64,000 nt of DNA from Gallibacterium genomosp. 1 (GTDB lineage Bacteria > Pseudomonadota > Gammaproteobacteria > Enterobacterales > Pasteurellaceae), in NCBI RefSeq assembly GCF_000771875.1, contig NZ_JPXX01000018.1, positions 1 through 64,000 of the forward strand, in the 5' to 3' direction. Shown in pieces: positions 1 through 9,914 of the stretch; the first letter of the stretch is position 1; the number at the start of each line of letters is the position of its first letter. The notes beneath the pieces are model-generated. The model had not been told where the DNA came from. It was given only the letters and a program-made list of their open reading frames with translations, and ran no database searches. A program made the position numbers and the translations under genes.

Positions 1-160
1 TGAAGCCGGCATTTCGGATTTTTGGTATAAATATGTTGGCTTGGAAGGTCGTGTTGTCGGAATGAACCGCTTTGGTGAATCTGCTCCAGCAGGCGAGTTA
101 TTTAAATTATTCGGATTTACTGTGGATAATGTCGTTGCTAAAGCAAAAGAAATTCTATAA
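1..160 (+). CDS. tkt: Transketolase, C-terminal end (partial)
   Basis: The frame beginning at base 2 is open to a TAA at 158-160 and gives 52 residues containing [27 protein letters not shown] and FGFTVDNVV. This is the typical C-terminal end of bacterial transketolase, the TPP-dependent enzyme of the non-oxidative pentose phosphate pathway. The gene is cut by the window edge. A terminator follows at once, so it is transcriptionally separate from the thiamine operon downstream, although its cofactor is made by that operon. Confidence 0.9.
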   Translation, partial: EAGISDFWYKYVGLEGRVVGMNRFGESAPAGELFKLFGFTVDNVVAKAKEIL

Positions 161-189
161 TTTTGCTTTTGTGATTTAATATTGAACAC

Positions 190-222
190 TCCCCCATTAG
201 TAAATAGTGGGGGATTTTTCGT
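190..222 (+). terminator. Rho-independent terminator of tkt
   Basis: A 10-bp stem (190-199 with 205-214, one G-T wobble) has a five-base loop and is followed by TTTTTCGTTTTT. It lies 30 bp after the tkt stop codon. Confidence 0.85.
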
Positions 223-385
223 TTTTAATCACTTTATCATTTTACAATTATCTAACTAAGTTAAAGATAAAATGCTCAAATATTAGTTCGATTTTGTTTT
301 GATATAGCATAAAACAACAATTTTCTTAAATTTATCATTATTGATCTGTTGCCATTGTCAAAATTTCGCTGTAAAGTAATCGACC

Positions 386-463
386 ATTAGTCGGGGTGCT
401 GTTTAACAGCTGAGAAAATACCCGTTGAACCTGATCCAGTTAGCACTGACGTAGGAAACTAAT
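386..463 (+). promoter_or_regulatory. TPP (thi-box) riboswitch
   Basis: The conserved thi-box pieces appear in order: CGGGGTGC, GCTGAGA, ATACCC, TTGAACCTGATCCAGTTAG and ACGTAGGAAA. The closing stem P1 is ATTAGT (386-391) with ACTAAT (458-463). It sits upstream of the thiamine transport and salvage genes. The purine-rich TAGGAAA at the 3' end of the aptamer is also the only ribosome-binding-like sequence for the ATG at 465, so control is probably translational. The rest of the 161-561 gap is AT-rich and holds the promoter region, with no further gene seen. Confidence 0.95.
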
Positions 464-464
464 T

Positions 465-545
465 ATGCAACATTTACACCTTTTATCTATTCCCATTTCC
501 TTTCTGATTTTTACTCATTACCGCTATTTATCATTAACTCATTGA
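465..545 (+). CDS. Possible 26-residue leader peptide abutting the riboswitch
   Basis: ATG at 465 starts one base after riboswitch stem P1 ends and has TAGGAAA (452-458) at usable spacing. The frame runs 26 codons (MQHLHLLSIP..., hydrophobic) to TGA at 543-545, 16 bases before the transporter ATPase start. The peptide resembles nothing I know. It could be a translated leader that couples ribosomes from the riboswitch to the operon, a relic of a lost gene start, or chance. The position next to P1 is the only real support. Confidence 0.35.
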   Translation: MQHLHLLSIPISFLIFTHYRYLSLTH

Positions 546-561
546 TATCAGGTTATTGATA

Positions 562-1290
562 ATGAATGCGGTAGAAATCCGGCAATTAACATTGTCATTT
601 ACTGACAAACCACTTTTTGTCGACTTTAATTTCAATATTGCTCATTCTCGCTGGAGTGCTGTTCTTGGGCGTTCCGGCGTCGGCAAGTCAACTTTATTGC
701 GTGCTATTGCCGGATTAGAACAAAATACAATAAAATCTGGAAAAATTATAGTTAAACATTGTCCGAATCATCAGCAAAAAATTGCTTTTATGGCGCAAAA
801 TGATGGCTTGTTTCCTTGGCTTTCCGTTTTAGACAACGTACAACTGGCACATCATTTACAGGGGTCAAAAAATAAAGCTAGTCGCCAACAAGCGTTATCA
901 CTACTAGAGCAAGTGCAATTAGCGGATTATCAGCATAAGCCTTGTTATCAACTTTCCGGCGGACAACGACAACGTGTAGCATTAGCGAGAACGCTAATGC
1001 AATCTTCCGATTTGATCTTAATGGATGAGCCTTTTTCCGCTTTAGATGTGGTTACTCGCCAACAGCTCTATCAACTTGCGACAACCTTATTAGCCGGGAA
1101 AACGCTCCTATTGGTCACACACGATCCACAAGAAGCGTTACAACTATGTGATGATATTTTTGTTCTGCAAAAACAAACTGATCGGGTTGTTCTCTCACAA
1201 AAAGTTTCAACCGCTGTTCATTCTCCGCAACAACCGCAATTTTGGCAGATATACCAACAGTTATTCTCTCTTTTGCAGGAGGAATTTTAA
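562..1290 (+). CDS. HMP/thiamine-precursor ABC transporter, ATP-binding protein
   Basis: ABC ATPase of about 242 residues that powers import of a thiamine pyrimidine precursor across the inner membrane. Walker A is GRSGVGKST, the signature is LSGGQRQRVALART, Walker B is LILMDEPFSALD and the switch His is in VTHDPQEAL. The frame can begin with TTG at 556, but I chose ATG at 562, which has CAGG at 549-552. The gene ends inside the start of the permease gene (shared A at 1290). The riboswitch upstream and TenA and ThiM/D/E downstream identify the substrate class as thiamine pyrimidine (ThiXYZ type), by inference. Confidence 0.88.
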   Translation: MNAVEIRQLTLSFTDKPLFVDFNFNIAHSRWSAVLGRSGVGKSTLLRAIAGLEQNTIKSGKIIVKHCPNHQQKIAFMAQNDGLFPWLSVLDNVQLAHHLQGSKNKASRQQALSLLEQVQLADYQHKPCYQLSGGQRQRVALARTLMQSSDLILMDEPFSALDVVTRQQLYQLATTLLAGKTLLLVTHDPQEALQLCDDIFVLQKQTDRVVLSQKVSTAVHSPQQPQFWQIYQQLFSLLQEEF

Positions 1291-2045
1291 TGTATTCACT
1301 ATCCTCACTGTTAAAAACCGCTCTGCTCTGTCTATTTTTATTAGCGTTATGGCAAGGCACAATTCTTATTTGGGATTTACCGCACTATCTGTTGCCGACA
1401 CCGTCTGATGTGTTCCAACAGCTCACTTCCCATCATCAACTGTTGTGGCAGCACACAATGGTTACGTTATTGGAAATTTTTCTTGGCTTGTTTCTTGGCT
1501 TTATTTTCGGTTTGTTTTCCGCCATTTTGCTCTCTATATCCAATCGGATTGCTACTTTTTTATTGCCGTTACTACTTATTTCTCAAGCTATTCCTGTTTT
1601 TGCTATCGCACCTCTGTTGGTGTTGTGGCTAGGATATGGACTGGCTTCAAAAATCGCAATGACGATTTTAATTATCTATTTTCCAGTGACAGCCAACTGT
1701 TATGACGGTTTAAGAAATACACCAAGAATTTGGCTGGAATTAGCACAAACAATGCAGATTAATCGTTGGCAAATGCTGTTTAGAGTTCGTTTGCCAGCAG
1801 CATTGCCTTCACTTGCTTCCGGTTTACGAATCGCTGTTTCCATCGCCCCAATCGGTGCAGTAATCGGAGAATGGGTTGGTGCTAATCAAGGTTTAGGTTA
1901 TTTAATGCTACACGCCAATGCTCGTATGCAGGTTGATTTAATGTTTTCAGCACTCTTTTTATTAATGTCGATCACACTTTTACTCTTTTTTATTACCGAT
2001 AAATTACTGCACCGTGCATTACCTTGGGTAACGCAATTACGTTAA
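1290..2045 (+). CDS. HMP/thiamine-precursor ABC transporter, permease
   Basis: Inner-membrane permease of 251 residues with several hydrophobic helices and the EAA-type cytoplasmic loop near LAQTMQINRWQMLFRVRLPAALPS, as in the nitrate/taurine/ThiX permease family. The start at 1290 (TAATG overlap with the ATPase stop) follows a strong CAGGAGG at 1276-1282; an in-frame upstream extension to 1242 lies inside the ATPase gene and is unlikely to be used. It pairs with the ATPase and with the binding protein encoded two genes downstream. Confidence 0.88.
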   Translation: MYSLSSLLKTALLCLFLLALWQGTILIWDLPHYLLPTPSDVFQQLTSHHQLLWQHTMVTLLEIFLGLFLGFIFGLFSAILLSISNRIATFLLPLLLISQAIPVFAIAPLLVLWLGYGLASKIAMTILIIYFPVTANCYDGLRNTPRIWLELAQTMQINRWQMLFRVRLPAALPSLASGLRIAVSIAPIGAVIGEWVGANQGLGYLMLHANARMQVDLMFSALFLLMSITLLLFFITDKLLHRALPWVTQLR

Positions 2046-2051
2046 GGAGAA

Positions 2052-2705
2052 ATGATGTCAATTACACAACAATTTATTCAGCAAGCACAACCAGATTGGC
2101 AACGTTATGTCAGACATTCATTTGTACAACAACTAGGAAATGGTTCTTTACCAATTGAATGCTTTCAACACTATCTAATTCAAGATTATCATTATTTGTT
2201 GCACTACAGTCGCGCTTTAGCATTAGCAATGTATAAATCTCACCATTTTGTGCAACTTACTGCTTTTAATCAAGATTTACAGAATATTTTGGCAGAAGTG
2301 CAATTACATATTCATTATTGTCAGCAATGGCAAATTTCTAAAACAGAACTGGACAATACACCAGAATCACCTGCTTGCGTTGCTTATACCCGTTATATGC
2401 TCGATTGTGGCTTACAAGGGGGGTTAGCTGAACTCTATACTGCGATTGCACCTTGTGCTTTAGGCTATGCAGAAATCGGTAAACGACTAGCAGCTTTACC
2501 GCAGTCGAAAAATAATCCTTATCAGACTTGGATTGATACCTATGCCTCCAAGGAGTTTCAAGCTGCTGCCAATGCTATTGCACAACAGCTAGAACAACTT
2601 TGTTCCGGTATTTCTCCACAACAACAGCAAAATTTGCAGCATATTTTTACCACCGCTACCCGAATGGAAATTGCCTTTTGGCAAATGGGGTTGGATCGTT
2701 CATAA
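2052..2705 (+). CDS. tenA: Aminopyrimidine aminohydrolase / thiaminase II family
   Basis: TenA hydrolyses aminopyrimidines to HMP (hydroxymethylpyrimidine), salvaging degraded thiamine. The 217-residue length is usual. The family pattern YLIQDYHYLLHYSRALALA near residue 40 and a Cys in APCALGYAEIGKRLA, at the catalytic Cys position, are visible. AAGGAG at 2045-2050 precedes tandem ATGs at 2052 and 2055. Its place between the permease and binding-protein genes suggests that imported base-degraded thiamine is its substrate. Confidence 0.88.
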   Translation: MMSITQQFIQQAQPDWQRYVRHSFVQQLGNGSLPIECFQHYLIQDYHYLLHYSRALALAMYKSHHFVQLTAFNQDLQNILAEVQLHIHYCQQWQISKTELDNTPESPACVAYTRYMLDCGLQGGLAELYTAIAPCALGYAEIGKRLAALPQSKNNPYQTWIDTYASKEFQAAANAIAQQLEQLCSGISPQQQQNLQHIFTTATRMEIAFWQMGLDRS

Positions 2706-2725
2706 CATTAATCAGAGGAAATCTT

Positions 2726-3676
2726 ATGAAAATTCGTCTATTTTTTACTGCATTTTTACTCTCATTTTTTGCTTGGTTTGCGCAAGCTGAAAAATTAAGT
2801 TTACAACTGGATTGGTTCGTTAACCCTGATCACGCTGCTCTCATTGTGGCGCAACAGAAAGGATTTTTTGCAAAAAATGGAATTGAGGTGGAAATCATTG
2901 AACCTGCCGATCCCTCTATACCACCAAAATTAGTTGCTGCCGGCAAAAGTGATTTAGCTGTTGGTTATCAACCACAACTTTATTTAGATGTTGATCAAAG
3001 CTTGCCTTTGGTTCGTATAGCCACATTAATCGCAACACCGTTAAACAGTATCGTTGCCTTAAAGGAGAGCAATATCAAAACATTAGCTGATTTTAAAGGC
3101 AAGAAAATCGGTTATTCGGTCAGTGGTTTTGAAGAGGTTTTACTCGGCACAATGCTGAAATCCGCCGGCGTTAATCCGAATGAAGTAGAAAAAATCAATG
3201 TAAATTGGTCATTATCACCGGCATTGATGAGCAAACAAGTAGATGGTGTAGTCGGTGCATTTCGTAATTTTGAACTTAATCAGCTTAGTTTAGAAAAACA
3301 ACAGGGTATCGCTTTTTATCCGGAAGAACACGGTGTGCCAATCTATGATGAATTGATTTTATTAGCCAATAAAAACAAATTAGATACCCCTCAATATCAA
3401 GCAAAACTCTCCGCTTTTCTCACTGCTATTGAACAGGCAACCGTTTATATCAGTAATCATTCGCAAGAGGCGTGGCAAGCATTTATTAGCTATAAACCGC
3501 AAGAATTAGATAACGAGTTGAATCGTTTAGCGTGGCAAGATACCTTACCTCGTTTAAGCTTAACGCCACGTGCATTGGATCAGCACCGTTATCAAACAAT
3601 GGCAGAATTTATGTACCAACAAGGATTAATTAAGAAAGTACCAGCTTTATCCGATTATGCTCGTCAAATCAAATAG
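2726..3676 (+). CDS. Periplasmic thiamine-pyrimidine-precursor binding protein (ThiY/NMT1 type)
   Basis: NMT1/THI5-like solute-binding protein of 316 residues. It starts with a Sec signal peptide (KIRLFFTAFLLSFFAWFAQA, cleavage after AQA). The mature protein opens with LSLQLDWFVNPDHAAL, typical of ThiY-type proteins that bind formyl-aminopyrimidine or HMP. ATG at 2726 follows AGAGGAA; a longer frame to 2600 overlaps tenA and is rejected. The exact ligand is inferred from the neighbouring tenA gene. Confidence 0.87.
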   Translation: MKIRLFFTAFLLSFFAWFAQAEKLSLQLDWFVNPDHAALIVAQQKGFFAKNGIEVEIIEPADPSIPPKLVAAGKSDLAVGYQPQLYLDVDQSLPLVRIATLIATPLNSIVALKESNIKTLADFKGKKIGYSVSGFEEVLLGTMLKSAGVNPNEVEKINVNWSLSPALMSKQVDGVVGAFRNFELNQLSLEKQQGIAFYPEEHGVPIYDELILLANKNKLDTPQYQAKLSAFLTAIEQATVYISNHSQEAWQAFISYKPQELDNELNRLAWQDTLPRLSLTPRALDQHRYQTMAEFMYQQGLIKKVPALSDYARQIK

Positions 3677-3688
3677 AAGAGAAATGAT

Positions 3689-4489
3689 ATGAAATTCAAT
3701 TTATTAGAAAAAATTCGCCAAACCAATCCTTTAATCCACAACATTACCAACATTGTGGTGGCAAACTATGTAGCGAACGGGCTGTTAGCCTTGGGAGCCT
3801 CACCAATTATGGCTGATGCCGAAGAAGAAATGGCGGATCTTGCCCAATTTAGCGCTGCCTTAGTAATTAACATTGGTACGCTCGATCCTTTCAAAGTAAA
3901 AGCTATGCTGGCGGCAGGCAAAGCCTCGAATAAAGCTGATATCCCTGTGGTGCTTGATCCTGTGGGCGTGGGTGCAACACAATATCGCAAGGATGTAGTC
4001 GCCGAATTACTTAACAAGGTAAAATTCACAGCTATTCGTGGTAATGCTGGAGAAATCGCTCAGTTAGCAGGGGTGAATTGGGTAGCGAAAGGCGTGGACG
4101 CAGGACAAGGCGAAGGCGATGTGGCACAAATTGCAAAACTTGCCGCACACCGCCATCAATGTGTTGTGGCGGTGAGCGGTGCGGTAGATTACATCAGCGA
4201 TGGTGTGCAAGTGGCTGCCATTGATAACGGCACGCCAATGTTTCCTAGAATCACAGGGTCAGGCTGTTTGCTTGGTGCAGTGTTAGGGGCTTTTTTAGCG
4301 GTCGATCCAAACCAACCTTTTAATGCGATAGTGCAAGCCAGTGCAGCTTATGCGGTGGCAGGGCAACTCGCAGCAAAAGAGTTAGGAAGCACAAAATATG
4401 GGCAATTTTATACCGCTCTTTTAGATCAGCTTGGCGAGCTGAGCGATCAACAAGTGGCACAATTCGCACAGGTTCACATTGAAAACTAA
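3689..4489 (+). CDS. thiM: Hydroxyethylthiazole kinase
   Basis: Phosphorylates thiazole alcohol for thiamine salvage. It has the usual length (266 residues), the N-terminal NIVVANYVANGLLALGASPIM motif, a DPVGVGAT active-site loop and the GSGCLLGAVLGAF anion hole with the catalytic-loop Cys. It starts 12 bp after the binding-protein stop and 9 bp before thiD. From here to thiE the sequence is visibly richer in G+C than the transporter genes before it, so the operon may have been assembled from two sources. Confidence 0.95.
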   Translation: MKFNLLEKIRQTNPLIHNITNIVVANYVANGLLALGASPIMADAEEEMADLAQFSAALVINIGTLDPFKVKAMLAAGKASNKADIPVVLDPVGVGATQYRKDVVAELLNKVKFTAIRGNAGEIAQLAGVNWVAKGVDAGQGEGDVAQIAKLAAHRHQCVVAVSGAVDYISDGVQVAAIDNGTPMFPRITGSGCLLGAVLGAFLAVDPNQPFNAIVQASAAYAVAGQLAAKELGSTKYGQFYTALLDQLGELSDQQVAQFAQVHIEN

Positions 4490-4498
4490 GGAGCAACA

Positions 4499-5317
4499 AT
4501 GATTCATATTTCACAAGCTCTAACCATTGCTGGTTCAGACAGTGGTGGCGGTGCAGGTATTCAAGCCGATCTGAAAACCTTTCAAATGCGTAATGTATTT
4601 GGAATGAGCGTGATCACCGCCGTTACCGCACAAAATACCTTAGGCGTAACGGATATTCATTTGATTCCCCTTAGCACCATTGAGGCGCAACTCAAGGCGA
4701 TTGTGGAAGATTTCACGCCCAATACGGTAAAAATTGGTATGCTCGGCACGGCTGAAATTATCCAAACCGTGGCAGCTTTTTTACGTCAGCACCCATTTGA
4801 GAATGTGGTTATCGATCCTGTGATGATAGCCAAAGGGGGTGCAAGTTTGTTGCAACAATCAGCAATTCAAGCGATGCGTGAGCAATTATTACCATTAGCC
4901 GATGTGCTAACGCCAAACCTTCCTGAAGCAGAAGCCCTAACAGGATTGAAAGCTAAAGATCAGCACAATATTGCGAAAATTGCTGAACGTTTACAACAAA
5001 TGGGCACAAAAACTGTGATTATAAAAGGTGGGCATCAGCAAAACAGCGAAAGCGCAGTATGCCAAGATTTTATTTTCACGCCGACAGAATCTTTTGTCTT
5101 GGAAAGCCCACGTTTTAACACGCCGCATACCCACGGCACAGGCTGCACTTTTTCCGCTTGCTTAACCGCTGAACTTGCCAAAGGGCAATCTTTGGAGCAA
5201 GCCTGCAAAACGGCCAAAGCCTTTATTACCAGCGCCATCACGCACCCTTTAAATATCGGACACGGACACGGCCCAACCAATCACTGGGCTTATTCACAGG
5301 AGCAAAAAAATGGATAA
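4499..5317 (+). CDS. thiD: Hydroxymethylpyrimidine / phosphomethylpyrimidine kinase
   Basis: Two-step kinase converting HMP to HMP-PP. The ribokinase-fold signature AGSDSGGGAGIQADLKTFQ is at residues 9-27 and the catalytic GTGCTFSACLTAELAKG near residue 215; 272 residues is close to normal. AAGGAGC precedes the ATG. The 3' end overlaps thiE by 8 bp, indicating translational coupling. Confidence 0.96.
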   Translation: MIHISQALTIAGSDSGGGAGIQADLKTFQMRNVFGMSVITAVTAQNTLGVTDIHLIPLSTIEAQLKAIVEDFTPNTVKIGMLGTAEIIQTVAAFLRQHPFENVVIDPVMIAKGGASLLQQSAIQAMREQLLPLADVLTPNLPEAEALTGLKAKDQHNIAKIAERLQQMGTKTVIIKGGHQQNSESAVCQDFIFTPTESFVLESPRFNTPHTHGTGCTFSACLTAELAKGQSLEQACKTAKAFITSAITHPLNIGHGHGPTNHWAYSQEQKNG

Positions 5318-5975
5318 ATCAATTTTACGCTGTTATTTAGTCGCAGGTACGCAAGATTGCCGTCACCTACCACAATATAATGCAAGCCAGCCACAACAAA
5401 CCTTATTAGATCGTTTAGAACAAGCGTTAAAAGCCGGCATTACTTGTTATCAATTTCGTGAAAAAGGGCAATTTTCCCTGCAAGATCCGCAACAAATTGA
5501 GCAACTTGCTCGCCAATGCCAACATTTATGCCAACAATATAATGTGCCTTTTATTATCAATAATGATGTGGCGCTGGCAGAAAAATTGCACGCAGACGGC
5601 ATTCACGTTGGGCAAAAAGATTTTGCTGTGGATAAGCTAGCCCAACAAATTCAAGGCAAAATGCTCATTGGTTTGTCAGTAAATACCTTGCAACAAGCGC
5701 AGCAACATAATGCTTTCGATGGTGTGGATTATTATGGCTGTGGTCCGATTTTTCCCACTTTTTCCAAAGCAGATGCTGCTCCCGCTGTAGGAATAAACTT
5801 TGTGCAATTTTTACGTGAGCAAGGGGTCTACAAACCATTAGTAGCCATTGGAGGAATTAAAGTAGAACACGTCCCTGCCCTATTACAAGCAGGAGCAGAC
5901 GGTGTAGCAGTAATTTCGACTATTATGCAGGCAACCAACATAATTTCTACAGTAAAACAGATTTTAAACGCATAA
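5310..5975 (+). CDS. thiE: Thiamine-phosphate synthase
   Basis: Joins HMP-PP and thiazole phosphate into thiamine phosphate. The 221-residue TIM barrel shows QFREKG, NDVALAEKLHADGIHVGQKD, the YYGCGPIFPTFSKADA phosphate/thiazole loop and AIGGI. The ATG lies inside the end of thiD. With tenA, thiM and thiD this gives salvage of both halves of thiamine; no thiC or thiazole synthesis gene is present here. Confidence 0.96.
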   Translation: MDKSILRCYLVAGTQDCRHLPQYNASQPQQTLLDRLEQALKAGITCYQFREKGQFSLQDPQQIEQLARQCQHLCQQYNVPFIINNDVALAEKLHADGIHVGQKDFAVDKLAQQIQGKMLIGLSVNTLQQAQQHNAFDGVDYYGCGPIFPTFSKADAAPAVGINFVQFLREQGVYKPLVAIGGIKVEHVPALLQAGADGVAVISTIMQATNIISTVKQILNA

Positions 5976-6003
5976 AAAATGGGGCTTACCGCCCCATAAA
6001 TAC
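5974..6003. terminator. Bidirectional terminator between thiE and hisIE
   Basis: Stem TGGGGC (5980-5985) and GCCCCA (5991-5996) with loop TTACC. On the minus strand it is followed by a run of six T, so it ends the his operon well; the plus-strand tail TAAATAC is weaker but may serve thiE. Confidence 0.8.
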
Positions 6004-6017
6004 TAGTTTGCAGATGT

Positions 6018-6635
6018 TTATTTATGACGTTCTTTTAATTTTTCAATAACATCACTCCAGTCTAAATCGGCATCCTGCAATAATACAGTCAAATGGTAAA
6101 CTAGATCCGCCGCCTCGCAAATGGTTTCTTCGCGATCTTTCACGGTTGCCGCCAATGCAGTTTCTACCCCCTCTTCGCCGACTTTTTGTGCAATACGTTT
6201 TGTGCCTCGTGCATAAAGTGAAGCGGTATAAGAACTCTTCGGATCAGCATTTTTACGCGCATTCAACAGTTTTTCCAATTTACTCAAGAAAATCCAATTC
6301 GGTGTTTCAGAAACCGGTGAAAAACAGCTATCAGTACCTTCGTGACAGGTTGCACCAATCGGATTTGCCAAGATCAACAAAGTATCACAATCACAATCTA
6401 ATGTATAATCAACAACATTTAAAAAGTTGCCAGAAGTTTCCCCCTTTGTCCATAAGCGTTGCTTGGTACGTGAATAAAAGGTAACTTTCCGCTCCGCAAG
6501 GGTTTTCTCAAGGGCTTCCGCATTCATATAGCCCAGCATTAACACTTCGCAAGTGTTTGCATTTTGTACGATAACAGGGAGCAAACCGCCCACTTTTTGC
6601 CAATTAATTTGTTCTGTTAATAATTTATTGCTCAT
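6018..6635 (-). CDS. hisIE: Bifunctional phosphoribosyl-AMP cyclohydrolase / phosphoribosyl-ATP pyrophosphatase
   Basis: Catalyses steps 2 and 3 of histidine synthesis. The N-terminal HisI domain carries the metal ligands in DCDCDTLLI and [12 protein letters not shown]; the C-terminal HisE domain has [14 protein letters not shown] and EAADLVYHL. The fused 205-residue form is normal for gammaproteobacteria. It is the last gene of the operon, 7 bp after hisF. Confidence 0.96.
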   Translation of the reverse strand: MSNKLLTEQINWQKVGGLLPVIVQNANTCEVLMLGYMNAEALEKTLAERKVTFYSRTKQRLWTKGETSGNFLNVVDYTLDCDCDTLLILANPIGATCHEGTDSCFSPVSETPNWIFLSKLEKLLNARKNADPKSSYTASLYARGTKRIAQKVGEEGVETALAATVKDREETICEAADLVYHLTVLLQDADLDWSDVIEKLKERHK

Positions 6636-6642
6636 TTTATTC

Positions 6643-8174
<1,532 letters not shown>

Positions 8175-8251
8175 CTAAGCCATAAACGTAATTTCAAGCC
8201 CCATGGGCTGCTTAAGCCTGTGGTAGTGTGAACGATTTTGCCGTTTTTAAA

Positions 8252-8845
8252 TTACAGATTTTCCATAAAATTCCGCAATAATTGTTCGCCCACCTTGCCT
8301 GAACGCTCGGGGTGAAACTGCACGCCGTAAAAATTATTTTTTGCAATCGCTGCAGAAAATGGCACGCCATAATCACAGGCTGCAATGGTATTTTCATTCG
8401 GCAACACGGCATAGCTATGCACAAAATAGAAATAGCTATCTTGTGGGATATGTTCAAATAGTGGGTGGAGATCCTGATAATGCACCTTATTCCAGCCCAT
8501 ATGCGGTAGCGGCAAGCCTTTGTTTGGCAATAATTCCGTCTTTCCCTGAATGAGTTTGAGCGTGCTGATCTCACCCTCCGCTGAATAATCGGTCATTAAT
8601 TGCATTCCCAAACAAATGCCTAAAACGGGCTGGCTGAGCTGGGTTAAAATGTCCGTTAATTGGCGAGCTTGCATACTTTGCATTGCCGCCAGTGCTGTGC
8701 CAACACCGGGTAAAACCAGTTTTTCCGCTTGCTGAATTGTGGTGTGATTGTCCGTAATTTCCGCCTGATAGCCTAATCGTTCAAAGGCAAATTTAACCGA
8801 AGACAGATTGGCACAGCCTGTGTTGATGATAGTAATAGTTTGCAT
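8252..8845 (-). CDS. hisH: Imidazole glycerol phosphate synthase, glutaminase subunit
   Basis: Supplies ammonia to HisF. Class I glutamine amidotransferase of 197 residues with nucleophile Cys in LGICLGMQLM and the His/Glu pair in FHPERSGKVG. Its ribosome site TAGGAAA overlaps the stop codon of the nuclease gene upstream, so hisH is now expressed downstream of the inserted cassette rather than directly after hisB. Confidence 0.97.
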   Translation of the reverse strand: MQTITIINTGCANLSSVKFAFERLGYQAEITDNHTTIQQAEKLVLPGVGTALAAMQSMQARQLTDILTQLSQPVLGICLGMQLMTDYSAEGEISTLKLIQGKTELLPNKGLPLPHMGWNKVHYQDLHPLFEHIPQDSYFYFVHSYAVLPNENTIAACDYGVPFSAAIAKNNFYGVQFHPERSGKVGEQLLRNFMENL

Positions 8846-8860
8846 TGTTTTCTGAATTTC

Positions 8861-9874
8861 CTAGCTTTCTTGTTGTTTTTGTTCAAAATTTTCGATTTCT
8901 TTGCGTATTTCTGTCAGTAATAATTCTTCTGACGGCAGATAAAGTTGATATTGGCTGGCGAAAATTTGCTGTTGATTTTCGGGTAAAGAAAATTTCACCA
9001 CGCTATCATTTTTATCCGCACATAATAAAATGCCAATGGTTGGATTTTCTCGTGGCAGTTTTTCAACACGATCAAAATAATTCACATACATTTGCAACTG
9101 CCCCAAATCCTGATGGGTTAATTTGTGGGTTTTGATTTCGATAATCACAAAGCATTGCAACAAGCGATTGTATAAAACGAGATCCACGAAAAAATCATCG
9201 CCATCAAGATGTAAACGTTTCTGACGAGCCAAAAAAGAAAAGCCGTTGCCTAATTCAAGTAAAAATTCTTGTAAGTGAGTAATAATGGCTTGTTCAAGAT
9301 CTTTTTCGTAATAAGCACTTTCACGTTGCAGACCAAGAAATTCCAACACCATCGGATCTTTAATAATCTGTTTCGGATCACTGGGAACAAGCTGATTATT
9401 CGCCACTGCAAGCACGGTTTCTTTATCGTTACTCAATAATAAACGTTCGTATAAACTGCTGTTGATTTGGCGTTCTAACTGGCGAGAACTCCAATTATTT
9501 TTGATACTTTCACCAATATAAAACTCGCGTTTATCAGGATCGTTGAGGCGTAAAAGCAAGCGATATTGCGTCCAGTTTAATTGTGAACGCAGTGCGTTCA
9601 CAATTGGAAATGTTCGATAAAATTGGCGATACCAATTCAGATTTCGATGAGAAAAGCTACTGCCAAATTCAGGTTCAAGTTGCTGAGCAAGATATTTGAT
9701 TAAATAAGCCCCATAATCCGCCCTCTCTTGCCCTTGCTGTTCTTCTTCAAAAATACGCTTGCCAATGTGCCAATACATCAGCACACGCTGAAAATCCACC
9801 GCTCTTACCGCATTTTCACGGGATTGGGCGATGATTTGTTTGATGTCGGTGATGATATGGGTATCAGTTAGCAT
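8861..9874 (-). CDS. YhcG/DUF1016-family PD-(D/E)XK nuclease
   Basis: A 337-residue protein of the YhcG family: an N-terminal DUF1016-type helical domain (YWHIGKRIFEEEQQGQERADYG, then SFSHRNLNWYRQFYRTFP) and a C-terminal nuclease domain with Asp in DDFFVDLVLYN and the E-x-K pair in FVIIEIKTHKL. Members are often carried near restriction systems, but their cellular target is not settled. Here it sits between hisB and hisH together with an unknown membrane protein gene. It has its own AGGAAG site. No methylase or specificity gene is nearby. Confidence 0.88.
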   Translation of the reverse strand: MLTDTHIITDIKQIIAQSRENAVRAVDFQRVLMYWHIGKRIFEEEQQGQERADYGAYLIKYLAQQLEPEFGSSFSHRNLNWYRQFYRTFPIVNALRSQLNWTQYRLLLRLNDPDKREFYIGESIKNNWSSRQLERQINSSLYERLLLSNDKETVLAVANNQLVPSDPKQIIKDPMVLEFLGLQRESAYYEKDLEQAIITHLQEFLLELGNGFSFLARQKRLHLDGDDFFVDLVLYNRLLQCFVIIEIKTHKLTHQDLGQLQMYVNYFDRVEKLPRENPTIGILLCADKNDSVVKFSLPENQQQIFASQYQLYLPSEELLLTEIRKEIENFEQKQQES

Positions 9875-9914
9875 TTTATCTTCCTATTATTCATTATGCC
9901 ATCAGATTTTAATT

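Noticed and set aside
1381-1389. ACCGCACTA as an uptake signal
   Set aside because: One mismatch to the core in a 9-base motif; chance matches at this level are expected.
8212-8574. 120-codon minus-strand frame overlapping hisH
   Set aside because: Out-of-frame shadow of hisH; the hisH frame has the catalytic residues.
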